Source of the DNA: Anthracocystis setariae
Lineage: Eukaryota > Basidiomycota > Ustilaginomycetes > Ustilaginales > Ustilaginaceae
Assembly (NCBI GenBank): GCA_928724745.1
Contig: CAKMXJ010000002.1
Span: 124,001-188,000, forward strand
Length of the DNA stretch: 64,000 nucleotides
Direction: 5' to 3'
In this document: positions 39,803-49,928 of the stretch, piece by piece
How the letters are laid out: the number at the start of each line of letters is the position of its first letter
Numbering within the stretch: the stretch's first letter is position 1
Translations under genes and position numbers: made by a program
The notes under the pieces: model-generated
Told to the model about the DNA's origin: nothing
Databases searched by the model: none
The model's input: only the letters and a program-made list of their open reading frames with translations

Positions 39803-42583
39803 ATGACCACCTCAGCACGGCGCCAGCTGTTCCGGCGATCCAAAGCTGGATGTTGGAACTGCCGCTCAAAGAAGAAGAAGTGCGACGAGCTCCGTCCTCA
39901 CTGCACACGATGCATCCGCGCCGGCGAAGGCTGTCGCTACCCAGACGCAAATTCTGAGTTGTCTGATCCGCAAGCGTCTGGTCCCGGCAATGGCTATGTC
40001 TCTCCGTCGCTTGCCTCATCGGCCTCGTTCCCAAGCAACCTTTCGATGCACGCCGCGCCCTTGCTGTCGCGTTCTTCCTCCTCCGCTGGCTTCTCATCAC
40101 CACATCACTCTCGACACGGCCAGCGTCATGCTTTCCAACACCATCCATATGCACCCCCGCCAGGCCCTACGCATCCACCACCACAGCATCGCGATCTTCA
40201 TCCGCCTCGCACAGCGCTGCATCAGCGTCCATCTCCTCCACCGCCTTACAACACGCACCATCCATACCACAATCCATTGCATAGCGGTGTCGCTCCATCA
40301 CAGCCGCTGCAGCACCAATATGCTCCTCCCCCCATGTCAGCGAATGCGGCCGCTGAATGGGACCATACCTCGCAGCAGCAGGTCTCCAAGCGCACCCGCT
40401 ACGATGAGTTTTCTTCCTCTGCTTCATCCAACTCGTCCAACACAGCCCTTCAGGATGCCCGAGCCCGCCAGCAGCCATTCGATGCCCACCACCGGATCCC
40501 TTCCAATCACAGCCAGGGCAGCGGCAAAGGCAAAAGTCGCGACACTTATTCTGTGCCGATGGCCTCCTCTGCCTCGCTTCCGGCCCTCGGCGCCATATCG
40601 TCGTCAGCACAGCGTCCTGCGGGCTCGCCTGTTGCATCGATTCGTTCTGCCAATGCGTCCCCGACCGATCATGCGAGTTCCGTTTTCCCCAACAGCCATC
40701 AAACGTCGTCAGGTACCACAGCAGCGACGAGTGAAACGCCTGGTTCTGAAGTTCGACACGCAGCACCAACAACCTACTCCCCGTCACTTCAGTCTGCTCC
40801 CTCGCCTGGTCACGCTCCTGTCCATGACTCCCAGCAAAGTGTACTCGAGACTCACCCGTCCCGTGTTGCTTCAGATGTCGCCCAACCTCGTACCAAGCTC
40901 GTTTTCGACTACAGCTCGACCGAACCGGATCCCGAGAATTTGCTGTCCGACCTACATTCGTACTCTATGTTGATCGTGACGCAGCCGACTAAAGGCGCCG
41001 AAGCCTACTTTCGCTTGTTGCAGGGCATTGCGCGCATGAGCCAAGGCCAGGCTATGGCCCATGCTCTGGCTGCCATGATCGCTACGCGTCAGGCCAGTCT
41101 GGACGGTCGAGGACATCAACGCGATGGCGCTGGCCCAACCAGCCCGTCTAGTCCGAAGAAGGGTGCATCTTCAAGCATCCCTTCACGCTCAAATGCAACA
41201 AGGTCTGGATCAGGTGGCTCCGCGGTTGAGCAATCGACGCAGCTGCTCGAGTTGGCAGACCGACATCATCTCGCAGCCATCAAGGCATTGCAGACGCAGC
41301 AGCAACCAAGCCGTCGACGTCGCTTCTCCGTCATCGAGACAAATTCGGGCAAAGGTGGTGATGAGCTTCCGCTAGGCAGCAATGCAGCTGTCATGATGTT
41401 GCTGATCCTTGCATGTGGAAGTGCTGGCAAGTCGTTGATGCTGCCTTCGTACTTCAATCAGTGCGAGCAGTTCCTCGCCGATGCTGTTCAGGATGTCTCA
41501 TCGCGTCGCCTGTTTCCTTCGTTTACGGGAGACGCCATCGTCGGCAATGCCGAAGACCCGCCGATTCAGGCTCCAGAGGAGCTGGACAACTACTGCTTGC
41601 TCCTCTTTATCGCCACCGTCGTCGGACTTTACGAGTGCTATTTGGCTCAGTACACTGCCATCGCAGACTGGGACTACAATCCTGCTCGATTGCGACGCCT
41701 GATACCGTTCAATTGCTCGGCACTGGATCTTGCCATCTTCGAAAGCACTCGCGCTGGTGTTTCCGAGACTACGATCAGCGTTTCCATTGTCACATTGGAG
41801 CTTGTAATCGAGACGCTCGACACAATGCGCAAGTTCAAACGCGCCGAGTCCGCCGCCTACGGTAATCGCAAGAGCAGCCGCAGTGAGGCTGAAGATGGCG
41901 TCGCAGCTCTCGACAGTTTGGCTCTCAGAGAAGAACTCGGTTTGATCATCCGCGACCTCGAAGCGGGCGCGTTCTGGAAAGGTCCCATCCGTTGTCTCTC
42001 GAGTGCCGAACAGCTCTTGGTCGTTGAGTTCGTAGAAGGCCGAATCAGCGTCGATGCGCTTGCGGACAAGGTAGAAGAGGAAGCACGTAACAACGACAAG
42101 GCGGATTCTCGCATGCCGCCACCGTCGTCGAAAGATGATCTGACGTGCAGGGCAGTGACGAAAGCCTTCATGTCTGGTGACCTTGTTCATTCGCCGAAAG
42201 CGGGTGAGCCGAAGCAGGTGAATCGGCTGCGTTTGGCGAATCATCTGTACCGCAATGCTCTGCTGGTGGATCTGTACGTCAATGTCTTCAATCGAGCCAC
42301 CTCGAGCCTGGCGGTGCGAGAGCTTGTGTCAAGCAGCATCTCGTTGCTTGGTGCGGTGCCGGACAAGCTCGAGCGGGGCCTCGAGTGGCCGATGATCGTA
42401 CTTGGCTCGTATGCCCAGGACGAGCTGGAACGCAGCAAAGTGCGCAGTTTCTTCAAGCGATCGCAGTGGAAAGGGGCCGCAGGGCCCGTGACGGCAGCCC
42501 AGATCATTGAACGTGTTTGGGCCGAAGATGCTCCATCCTGGCGCGAGAGCGCGATTTACTTTGGCAGTCCGTATCTTTCGTAG
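39803..42583 (+). CDS. Zn(II)2Cys6 transcription factor
   Basis: 926 residues, one exon. The zinc cluster is near the N-terminus: C17-x2-C20-x6-C27-x6-C34-x2-C37-x6-C44, with the basic core CRSKKKKCD. About 280 residues of Ser/His/Pro/Gln-rich low complexity follow. From about 365 to the end is a helical region (LLSDLHSYSMLIVTQPTKG, then segments around 530-720) typical of the Fungal_trans_2 type of C6 regulators. The spacing CWNCR..KKKKCDE..P.C.RC is that of the large UPC2/sterol-like and related subgroup, but the target is not inferable. The upstream leader is unusually long and pyrimidine-rich. Confidence 0.9.
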   Translation: MTTSARRQLFRRSKAGCWNCRSKKKKCDELRPHCTRCIRAGEGCRYPDANSELSDPQASGPGNGYVSPSLASSASFPSNLSMHAAPLLSRSSSSAGFSSPHHSRHGQRHAFQHHPYAPPPGPTHPPPQHRDLHPPRTALHQRPSPPPPYNTHHPYHNPLHSGVAPSQPLQHQYAPPPMSANAAAEWDHTSQQQVSKRTRYDEFSSSASSNSSNTALQDARARQQPFDAHHRIPSNHSQGSGKGKSRDTYSVPMASSASLPALGAISSSAQRPAGSPVASIRSANASPTDHASSVFPNSHQTSSGTTAATSETPGSEVRHAAPTTYSPSLQSAPSPGHAPVHDSQQSVLETHPSRVASDVAQPRTKLVFDYSSTEPDPENLLSDLHSYSMLIVTQPTKGAEAYFRLLQGIARMSQGQAMAHALAAMIATRQASLDGRGHQRDGAGPTSPSSPKKGASSSIPSRSNATRSGSGGSAVEQSTQLLELADRHHLAAIKALQTQQQPSRRRRFSVIETNSGKGGDELPLGSNAAVMMLLILACGSAGKSLMLPSYFNQCEQFLADAVQDVSSRRLFPSFTGDAIVGNAEDPPIQAPEELDNYCLLLFIATVVGLYECYLAQYTAIADWDYNPARLRRLIPFNCSALDLAIFESTRAGVSETTISVSIVTLELVIETLDTMRKFKRAESAAYGNRKSSRSEAEDGVAALDSLALREELGLIIRDLEAGAFWKGPIRCLSSAEQLLVVEFVEGRISVDALADKVEEEARNNDKADSRMPPPSSKDDLTCRAVTKAFMSGDLVHSPKAGEPKQVNRLRLANHLYRNALLVDLYVNVFNRATSSLAVRELVSSSISLLGAVPDKLERGLEWPMIVLGSYAQDELERSKVRSFFKRSQWKGAAGPVTAAQIIERVWAEDAPSWRESAIYFGSPYLS

Positions 42584-42944
42584 GCGGTGCACGCAAGCTG
42601 CCCGTGATCAATCATGTTCACTTATTCACATAGACTTACACGATAGAACAACATAGACCACACAGCCCGGATTTTCGCACGTCACGTTACGCTCTACGCT
42701 TCTTCCCTCCCCGTCGATACGTCGTGCGCTTCCACGCTGATGCTTTTCTCTTCGTTACAGCCCGCACGGTTGCCCGTATCCGTTGTCGGGCACCTCGAGC
42801 TATACCTGTATTCGTACGTAGCAGCCATCTGTAATCTAAAACTGAACTCAAAAGCTGATTTGCATGGAATTTATTTGATCTAGATTGCGGGTGCTGCTTT
42901 CTTTATCGAGCTGACAGAGGGTGGGGGAGGGGAAAGAGAGGGTT
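42584..42944. other. Intergenic between convergent genes
   Basis: 361 bp of 3' flank shared by the Zn2Cys6 gene (plus) and the SDR gene (minus). Nothing else seen. Confidence 0.5.
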
Positions 42945-44129
42945 TCACTTGGAGGAGCGGCCGATGAGCTTGACACTCTCGAGGTGATCGGGGAGGTCGT
43001 TGGCGACGCCTCTCTGTGCGGCTTTGATGTCCTCGAGTACTCTCTGCCATAGTCTGGATCTTGCGAGGACGTCGTCGACTTCGGGTCTTCTGAGATCGAC
43101 CATGTTTCGGTTGACGAATTTGGCGCCCCATTTGGCGGATTCGCCGGGCTCGGGCATCGTGCCTACGCGTGTAAGCGCTTTTGGAAGTCCCAGACTCGGT
43201 GCCAACGCGGCATGGATGAGCACCCAAGCACCTTGACGGTTATCGATGGACAAGTTGTTGACGATGGTATGGAAGATGTATTTGACTAGACCGGCGATTC
43301 GCGAGTCCGGGTTGTGCCAGATGTTGCTACCGACAAACCCCGGATGGACACCGTGGACGATGATATGGCGGTAGTCGTGCGAACGCGATAGACGCTCTTG
43401 AAGTTCCACGGACCACATCAGCAACCACAGCTTCGAGTCGCAATAAGCCTGAACGCAGCCCGGGCCGAGATGGGTTTGCTTTTCGTTGTCCATGTTGGCA
43501 AAGTCGAGGTTGCCGCCATTGTGGAAGATGGAGCAGGTGTTGATGATGCGCGGCGCTTTGGCTTTCTTGAGCGAGGGGAGCAGGTAGAATGTGAGTAGGC
43601 AGTGCGAGAGAAAGTTGACGACGTGAGTCAGTTCAAAGCCTTCGTCCGTGATGATTTTTCGGCCGGCGGAAAGGCCAGCGTTATTGACGAGGATGTCGCA
43701 CGTTCGTCCCGACTGGATCCATTTTTGACCGAATCGTTCCACGTTGGCGAGCGAGGAACAGTCGATCTCCCACAGTTCCACCATCGAGTCCTTGACACCG
43801 GCAGTGGCAACCACTTCCTTCCTCGCTTCTTCAGGGTGTTGCTCGTGCGCAGCGGTCGTTCGACATGCCATGACAACTGTAGCCCCCGCCGACGCAAAGT
43901 AGATCGCCGCCTGCTTTCCAATGCCCGAATTCGATCCAGACACAATCACCGTCTTGCCAGTACAGTCATACTCGGGATCTTTGGGATCCTTGAACTCCAA
44001 CTTGGTAAACACCTCGGAACCGTATTTCCTCCAGCTGCAGTAGCGAGCACTCCACGGAATCGTCGTGGGCAACAACCCAGCCCCATCGCAATGCGTGTCG
44101 TAAACCGTAGGCACGTCGCCAACCGTCAT
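42945..44129 (-). CDS. Short-chain dehydrogenase/reductase (retinol-dehydrogenase-like)
   Basis: 394 residues, one exon. After an N-terminal extension of about 55 residues the Rossmann fold begins: TVIVSGSNSGIG (cofactor loop, residues 64-71) and VVMACR. The NNAG motif is near 150. A catalytic Tyr-x3-Lys (YCDSK) is near 226. VHGVHPGFVGS follows, as in classical SDRs. The nearest recognisable group is the WW-domain oxidoreductase/retinol-dehydrogenase type, NADP-linked oxidoreductases of lipophilic alcohols or ketones. The substrate is unknown. No signal peptide or clear membrane anchor. Confidence 0.88.
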   Translation of the reverse strand: MTVGDVPTVYDTHCDGAGLLPTTIPWSARYCSWRKYGSEVFTKLEFKDPKDPEYDCTGKTVIVSGSNSGIGKQAAIYFASAGATVVMACRTTAAHEQHPEEARKEVVATAGVKDSMVELWEIDCSSLANVERFGQKWIQSGRTCDILVNNAGLSAGRKIITDEGFELTHVVNFLSHCLLTFYLLPSLKKAKAPRIINTCSIFHNGGNLDFANMDNEKQTHLGPGCVQAYCDSKLWLLMWSVELQERLSRSHDYRHIIVHGVHPGFVGSNIWHNPDSRIAGLVKYIFHTIVNNLSIDNRQGAWVLIHAALAPSLGLPKALTRVGTMPEPGESAKWGAKFVNRNMVDLRRPEVDDVLARSRLWQRVLEDIKAAQRGVANDLPDHLESVKLIGRSSK

Positions 44130-44676
44130 CTCTCGAACGAATCAGTCGATATGGTGATGGGAGCGACAAGATGGTACGACGTTGACTATCGTACTGGGTT
44201 TTATGCAAAGCAGCAGGACGGCAAGAATTCACAAAATCCACATGATGCAAAGCTTCGTGCCGCGGGAACAAGCATGAACCCGTTGATTCGCTCCGCGCAC
44301 CCTGAATTATTGTGCACGTTATCCGAAGTGCTGGTTTCACCAGGGTACCGCAGGTAGAAATTGGGCTTGGCTTTCGTGAAAACGCTTCCCGATGCACGGG
44401 GCGCATGCAACTACACCTTTTTCCACCCAACAAACTTCACCATGGCTTTCAACAAGTCGAGTCTGTCTGCCGGGTTGACCTCATGGATGTCAAGTTGTGC
44501 GTGGCGATGAGAGGATTGAGTTTTGACAGGTGTTCAGCTCAACATGATTCCACGAGACGCCCTGAGAGGTGGAATGGGTAGAGTTATGATGTTTGGACTA
44601 ACGCCGCTGTCAGAAGAGTAAACAGTATTGCTGAATTGCAACACTCGATCCTTTCTCGAATACAGGGATTGGCTGT
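44130..44676. other. Intergenic between SDR and DsbA-like genes
   Basis: About 0.55 kb. Promoter side of the SDR gene and 3' flank of the DsbA-like gene, both on the minus strand. No gene or clear element seen. Confidence 0.45.
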
Positions 44677-45644
44677 TCACCGCACATATGGTGCTACAGC
44701 CATTTGCATCATCTTGAGGAAGGAGGCGTGAGTTCCTGTCTCGCTCATGTGATCGGCACCGTCCTACTTACGGAAAAAAGCAAGGGCCACATGGTTGAAA
44801 GTCAGTGAGGCTTCGAACGACTACTCGCCATCGATGAGGATACTCACATTGACAATGTAGAAAGGGATGCTCTGAACGCCATTCATCTCTGCCTGTAGGA
44901 GCTTGTTGCCCAGCTCGTACTCCAGATCGTCAGATTCGAGCCAATTCTTCGCAGTTTCGTCCGAGTCGAACAGCCCAAACTCGCGCGCTACTGCTGCGAG
45001 GTAGTTGTTGTCCGACATGTCGTCGCTGTTCGAGTGGAAGTCTTGGTAGAAGCGATCCATCAAGCGGACCTGAAGCGTTTGCGTACAGGCATATGGGTCA
45101 TCTTTAGCCATTTCGCCGTGCTGTTCGTCCAATTGGCTCGCGTTGAGGATCAGACGATGTGCATTCCAGGTAGCTCCGACTTTACCGGAGCTCGTCCAGT
45201 CAAAGCGAGGCATGCCCAGTTCCTCAGCTGCCGACGAGATCTTTGCATCAAATGCATCCAGGTTGCCTCCAAATCTTGATTCGACAGTCAGAGAAGCGTC
45301 ATGATTGTTCCATCGACTGGGTCAGTAGCCGAAAATGTAGTCAGCCTACAAGGGGAGGTCACTCACTTGGAACCGTAGTAAAACTTTTTTGTCGGTGGCG
45401 CATTCTTCTCATACGGCGTCGACTCGATTGCGTCGTAGTACTTGGATGGAGTTTCGTAGCTAGTCGCTGGAAGGCGAGGGTCGAGAATGTACGGTTCGAT
45501 CTTCAATATGATGTTGACATAGGGTGCAATTTGGGTCTTGTAGTCTTCGGAATCGATGAACGCTTTGAGCCGACGAGAGCCAACAAAGCACCATGGACAG
45601 ATGATATCGGTGACGACCTGGACGAGGAGTTCCGGTTTGCTCAT
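44677..45644 (-). CDS. DsbA-like thioredoxin-fold protein (FrnE / HCCA-isomerase type), three exons
   Basis: Three exons: 45644-45367, 45274-44848 and 44763-44677, joined at GTGAGT donors and AG acceptors, all in frame, giving 263 residues. The N-terminal TDIICPWCFVGSRRL has a CPWC redox motif at Cys16-Cys19. Exon 2 starts with KFGGNLDAFD. The second junction follows the conserved IPFYIVN (the cis-Pro region). The last exon adds 28 residues ending MAVAPYVR. This is the polyketide-biosynthesis FrnE-like / 2-hydroxychromene-2-carboxylate isomerase family. No signal peptide, so cytosolic; physiological partner unknown. The third exon is the least certain part. Confidence 0.82.
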
Positions 45645-48600
45645 CTTTGCTGTTGCAAGCAACCCTGATAAACTTCAGGAGAGGCGTATGGTGGTCCATA
45701 GACGTAACCAATCATGATACTGTAGAACGGCCATGTCATGTGGCAGCCAGGTTGGCCCGAGCAGCAAACGCCGTCAGTCGCCATCAAGCTCCCATTGTGG
45801 AGTCAGATCGCAACGGATCAACCGATTGACTTCGAACTTGATCCCGATCGGTATTTGTTAGATTAGTAAATTGTCGAGGGATAGACGCAGCGAGCATGCT
45901 TTCACGCGACGGAGGAAGCTTCGCCATCTAGACTAGCGTTCCTGTCCTGACGACCCGTGTGAGAACGCCGAGACGTATTCACCAGAAGAAGTCTGCTCGA
46001 TCATCGTCAGAAATGATAGCGAGAAGCTTGTCCCGTCTTGGGCTGGAACGCCACTAACCCGCGTGTGAAATCTTGGTGGCAGTGCGAGTTTGAGGGAGCA
46101 AGAGGTTTTCCTATCCGTTGGCTTGGACATTGCCACGTCTCATCCTGGTTCGGAAATCAGCCCGCTGTCCGGTGCAATAGCGAAGAATGGAAGGGAGGTT
46201 CGGCGACGTTCGCTGTGAGGAAAAAAAAAAAAAAAAAAAAATAGGAGAAAAAAAATGTTGCCGGCGGAGCTGTCAACCTTGGCAGTTCAGGTGCAACGAG
46301 GCACAGTCTGAGGCGCGCCATGGCCAAATTGTGGTCAGGATGACCGTCTCCTGCAGTCTGCAGTCGAGAGATGGGATGTAAACGTGCTTCCAGCTGCGTT
46401 GAAGAAGGGATTCACGCGCCAAAGGTCCGTATCTCTCCCAGTAGTAGCATCGATGCTGTCAGAAAAAGGCTGTGGCTGTGGTCGAAATTTGACGTGTGGC
46501 GGTGACAGACCCATGGCCGTCGCCTATTCAGAAACTTTTTCTTCCTGCCAAGATCAGTTGCCAGAGGTGGGCAGGCAAGGAACATCAGCATGGCTGTGCC
46601 TTTGCAATCTTACGCGTTCGTCCCTTACCTGTCAGCTCACCCCAAAATCCAGGGTGATTGGGCCGAGATGCTGCATATGTTGCCCACTTTTGACCCATGC
46701 CAGCGTTTTCGACGCACTGCTTCCCGAGCTCGTGTAGCGTGAGAAAGCTTGACAGAAGGTGCGATTGCTTTGGGCGACGAACGTGGGCGATATCGATATA
46801 CCTCTGGTGGACTATCACGATATGATGCTTGGGATGCTTCTCGCCTTACACCCACTTCTTGGCACATCACGCGACTCGCTTTCAAATCAACTGGGAGGGC
46901 CCTGGTCAGTAGCCTCCTACTCAACGAATGATCGCGAGTCTAAATGTGTTTTAAAAGTATCCTTCAATGCACAATGTCACCATAGCGACCAAGTTGAGCG
47001 ACATCTGTGGTGTAGCCGAGGATCGACGGGCTCGAATAAGGGATCTAGATCAGGTTCGAGAGACGCATGCTCTGCAACCATTGGCAGCTGCACGTCACTG
47101 CAAAGCGAACGGAAGAATCTGAAAAAAAAAAGCTCCGATCTCAGCTCGCCTACGGAGATTTGCACACTGCCCAGCTGAGAATTAGGCCAAATTTTCTTCA
47201 CCATCTTTAGATGGGTTCAAAGCCACGTTTGACATCGAGGTCAGCAGGATCTAGATCAACGTGGTGTTTAAGTGTTTTGTTTTAGCAGACACCGTTTTAG
47301 ATTGCCGAGGTCGAGGTGGTTTGATGGTCATGTTCAGTTAACTTTTTTTTTTTTTTTAAATTTATTTTTTACAGCATAGCGTGGCAGCGGCGCTTGGAAG
47401 TTCCAGGACCGAGCCGGACCGAGCTTGTGAAAGGGCGGTTTACAGACGCCGGGCAGCTCTCCTCGGCCTTTCAACCCGAGCTTGGTCCTCTTGTCTTGAA
47501 CACTGATGAGCTTATTTTCTTGCCTCATGTTGAGCGCATCCATCGTTGTGATGCCGAATGCCTCCGGCTCCCTTTCACGATCGCAGAGTACATCGTTCAG
47601 GCAATGCAGTGCGGCCACGGACCTCCAACGAACCCTTATCTTCTCTCGGCAACATCTGCATGCAGGGCTGCTTTCATAGACTCTTTCTTGACACAGTTGC
47701 ACAAAGGTCAAGCTAAGTCCACGGATTCGGAATGTAAGGAACCGAGCTCCAGTTACCTTGCGGCACTCATGACATGGTCAGGTCGACACAGGTCGCCATG
47801 CTGATCTACAAAGATCACGGCATGGTAATGAGCCCAGATCACGGCCACAGCTGGAAAGGGGCGGACTGCGGGTGGCGAACGCGAGCAGCAACTGTGAGCG
47901 GCGAATCATTTCAGGGATCTGCACCACAGTGAGTTGTACAGTAAATGAAACTTGATGCGATCATACAATACATCGTTGCGTGGCATGAGTAGGATGAATC
48001 ACTCTGTTGCTGTGCCGTACCACTATACAGTAATGTCTGCACGGTCCTCGCCAAGACACAATCCCGATCAAACAATGTCAAACCACGGGACCGGAGAGTT
48101 GGTAGCCGTCATTATTTACAGCGGCACACAGGAAAGGAAAAAAAAAAATCTCCGAGGTTTTCAGGGTGCTGCTCCGCCGAACTTTTTTTTTTTTTTTTTT
48201 TTTCTTTCTTTTTCTTTTCTTTTTCTTCTCTTTTGGGTGCCGGCGTCAGCTTCGAGTTCGGCTGTCACGGAACCTGCTTTGTTTTAATGCACAGCGCAAT
48301 CTGGTAACGTCAGCCTGTGATAGAAAACGGTGAGTGGATTGAGTTGGTGGGTGAAAGCGAGATAGCATGAGAAATGGCACAGCTGGGCCTTGTATGAAAC
48401 CCATAGTCGAAGCTTCTCTACCGAGGTCTCAGCGCATTCTCTCCCGATACTGTAGCTCCTCTACTGTACCGTCGCGGAGGAACATGCCATTCATCATCTC
48501 TGAAACAAAGCCCACACAACGCCGATGAAGGAGCGTGGGAGTCGGTCGAGTTTCGCTCTTTGGTTTCAATGACCGAGCCAATTCGACGGATGGGTAGGGC

Positions 48601-49928
48601 CAGGTTGAAAGAAATGGCCATATCGGCAAAAAAAACAGTATCATGCGCTATCAAAGAAAAAAGGGTCGAGCACGTTTCACGATGCTTTTTTTTTCTTCCT
48701 TGCATGATGACTTTAGAAGCGATCGTAGGGAGCGCGCAAGGTAAAGCCGAAGGTTCACGACCCGGCAGAGCTGAGTAGCTTGATGTGTGTGCGATCTCGG
48801 CCCAGTTGAGATGCTGGACCCCCTTGATGTAGTCGCTTTGGTTAGCGTGCCGCCACTGACGTGAGCGGTCTGTTTGTTGCAACCCACCTTGAAACTCTGA
48901 TCATTGACGGCACCGGATTGCTTTGAGTTTTGTTCATCTTACCCTATTCAGCCCATTCATCGGTCTCGGTCGTGATAGGCTAACTAGGTCTTTGCTAGTG
49001 GCGCAATCAGCTACTGGATGCCGATATACAGTACTGCCGCTCTTGCATCTGTGATTGCGACCGCTGACCGTCAATGGACCGAGCGATCATGAGCGCATCA
49101 AGGTGCTACGTGCCGGTGTGCCTCGTTTCATGTGCTATCTCTGTGCAGCTGAGATGGTCAGTCTGGTATTCGTGATAGATTGCCATGATGAGAAGCGTAG
49201 ATATAAGGGAGCCGCTTGGATGCTGGATAAGCCTTTCTTTTCATCAATCCCTTGCTCCTCCATTGTCGCGCCTGCTTTCAACACCTTGGAGCCGACACCT
49301 TTGACACTGGCACTAATCCAGCAGATCTCAGCATAGGTTCTCCTGTCGCCAAGTCGCACACACGAACATCTTTTCTCGTCACCATCCGATGGCGAGACGT
49401 TGTTGGCACGACTGAAAATCCAATTCCAGGCTTTTTTCAGCTTGGAATCGTGCCGATTCTCGTGGGGCAGCTTGCAACTACGCTCTACACTGGGAACTCT
49501 GAGCACCAATTTTGCCGGGACCCTTTCGTCATCCGAGCTGACTTTCTTTTTTAATCGAAGCGCTGATCTTGCCAGCTGATCCGCTTTTGGAAAGCTGCAG
49601 TCAAATTGCGTGCTGCTTGCTGCCATTATTCAGGCGGGTGTTGAATTCGTGTCGACAGTCTCGAACAGCCGAGCTTGCCCCTGAACCTCATTCGGCGTGA
49701 CCAAAAGAAAAATTTGGCTTAATTTGGGGTTCTGGCGCTCAGCGACAGTAGGCGCTCCACCTGTACGTCGATCCGGTACAACTTATCCGAGGCTCTCCGA
49801 TTGCCTTTGCGGATCGTGCACCCTGGTAAAATACTGGTGATTCCTATTCCACTGCAGTACAGTGCAGTCAAGGACGCTTGAACGTTGCCCCCGCCCACAG
49901 CGAACTTGGCACGGCTGGCTGCTTCAGG
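45645..49928. other. 4.3-kb gene-poor block
   Basis: No gene can be supported with confidence. It holds A21 at 46221-46241, T15 at 47343-47357 and T21 at 48183-48203 followed by a CT-rich tail. It also has six TACAGTA/TACTGTA heptamers starting at 45718, 47937, 48026, 48448, 48462 and 49027. One ATG-started minus-strand frame at 49626-49135 (163 codons) has mildly protein-like composition but no recognisable domain. Confidence 0.5.

Noticed and set aside
47394..47804. 136-codon plus-strand frame
   Set aside because: No ATG near the start, no domain, flanked by a T run. Possible relic but unsupported.
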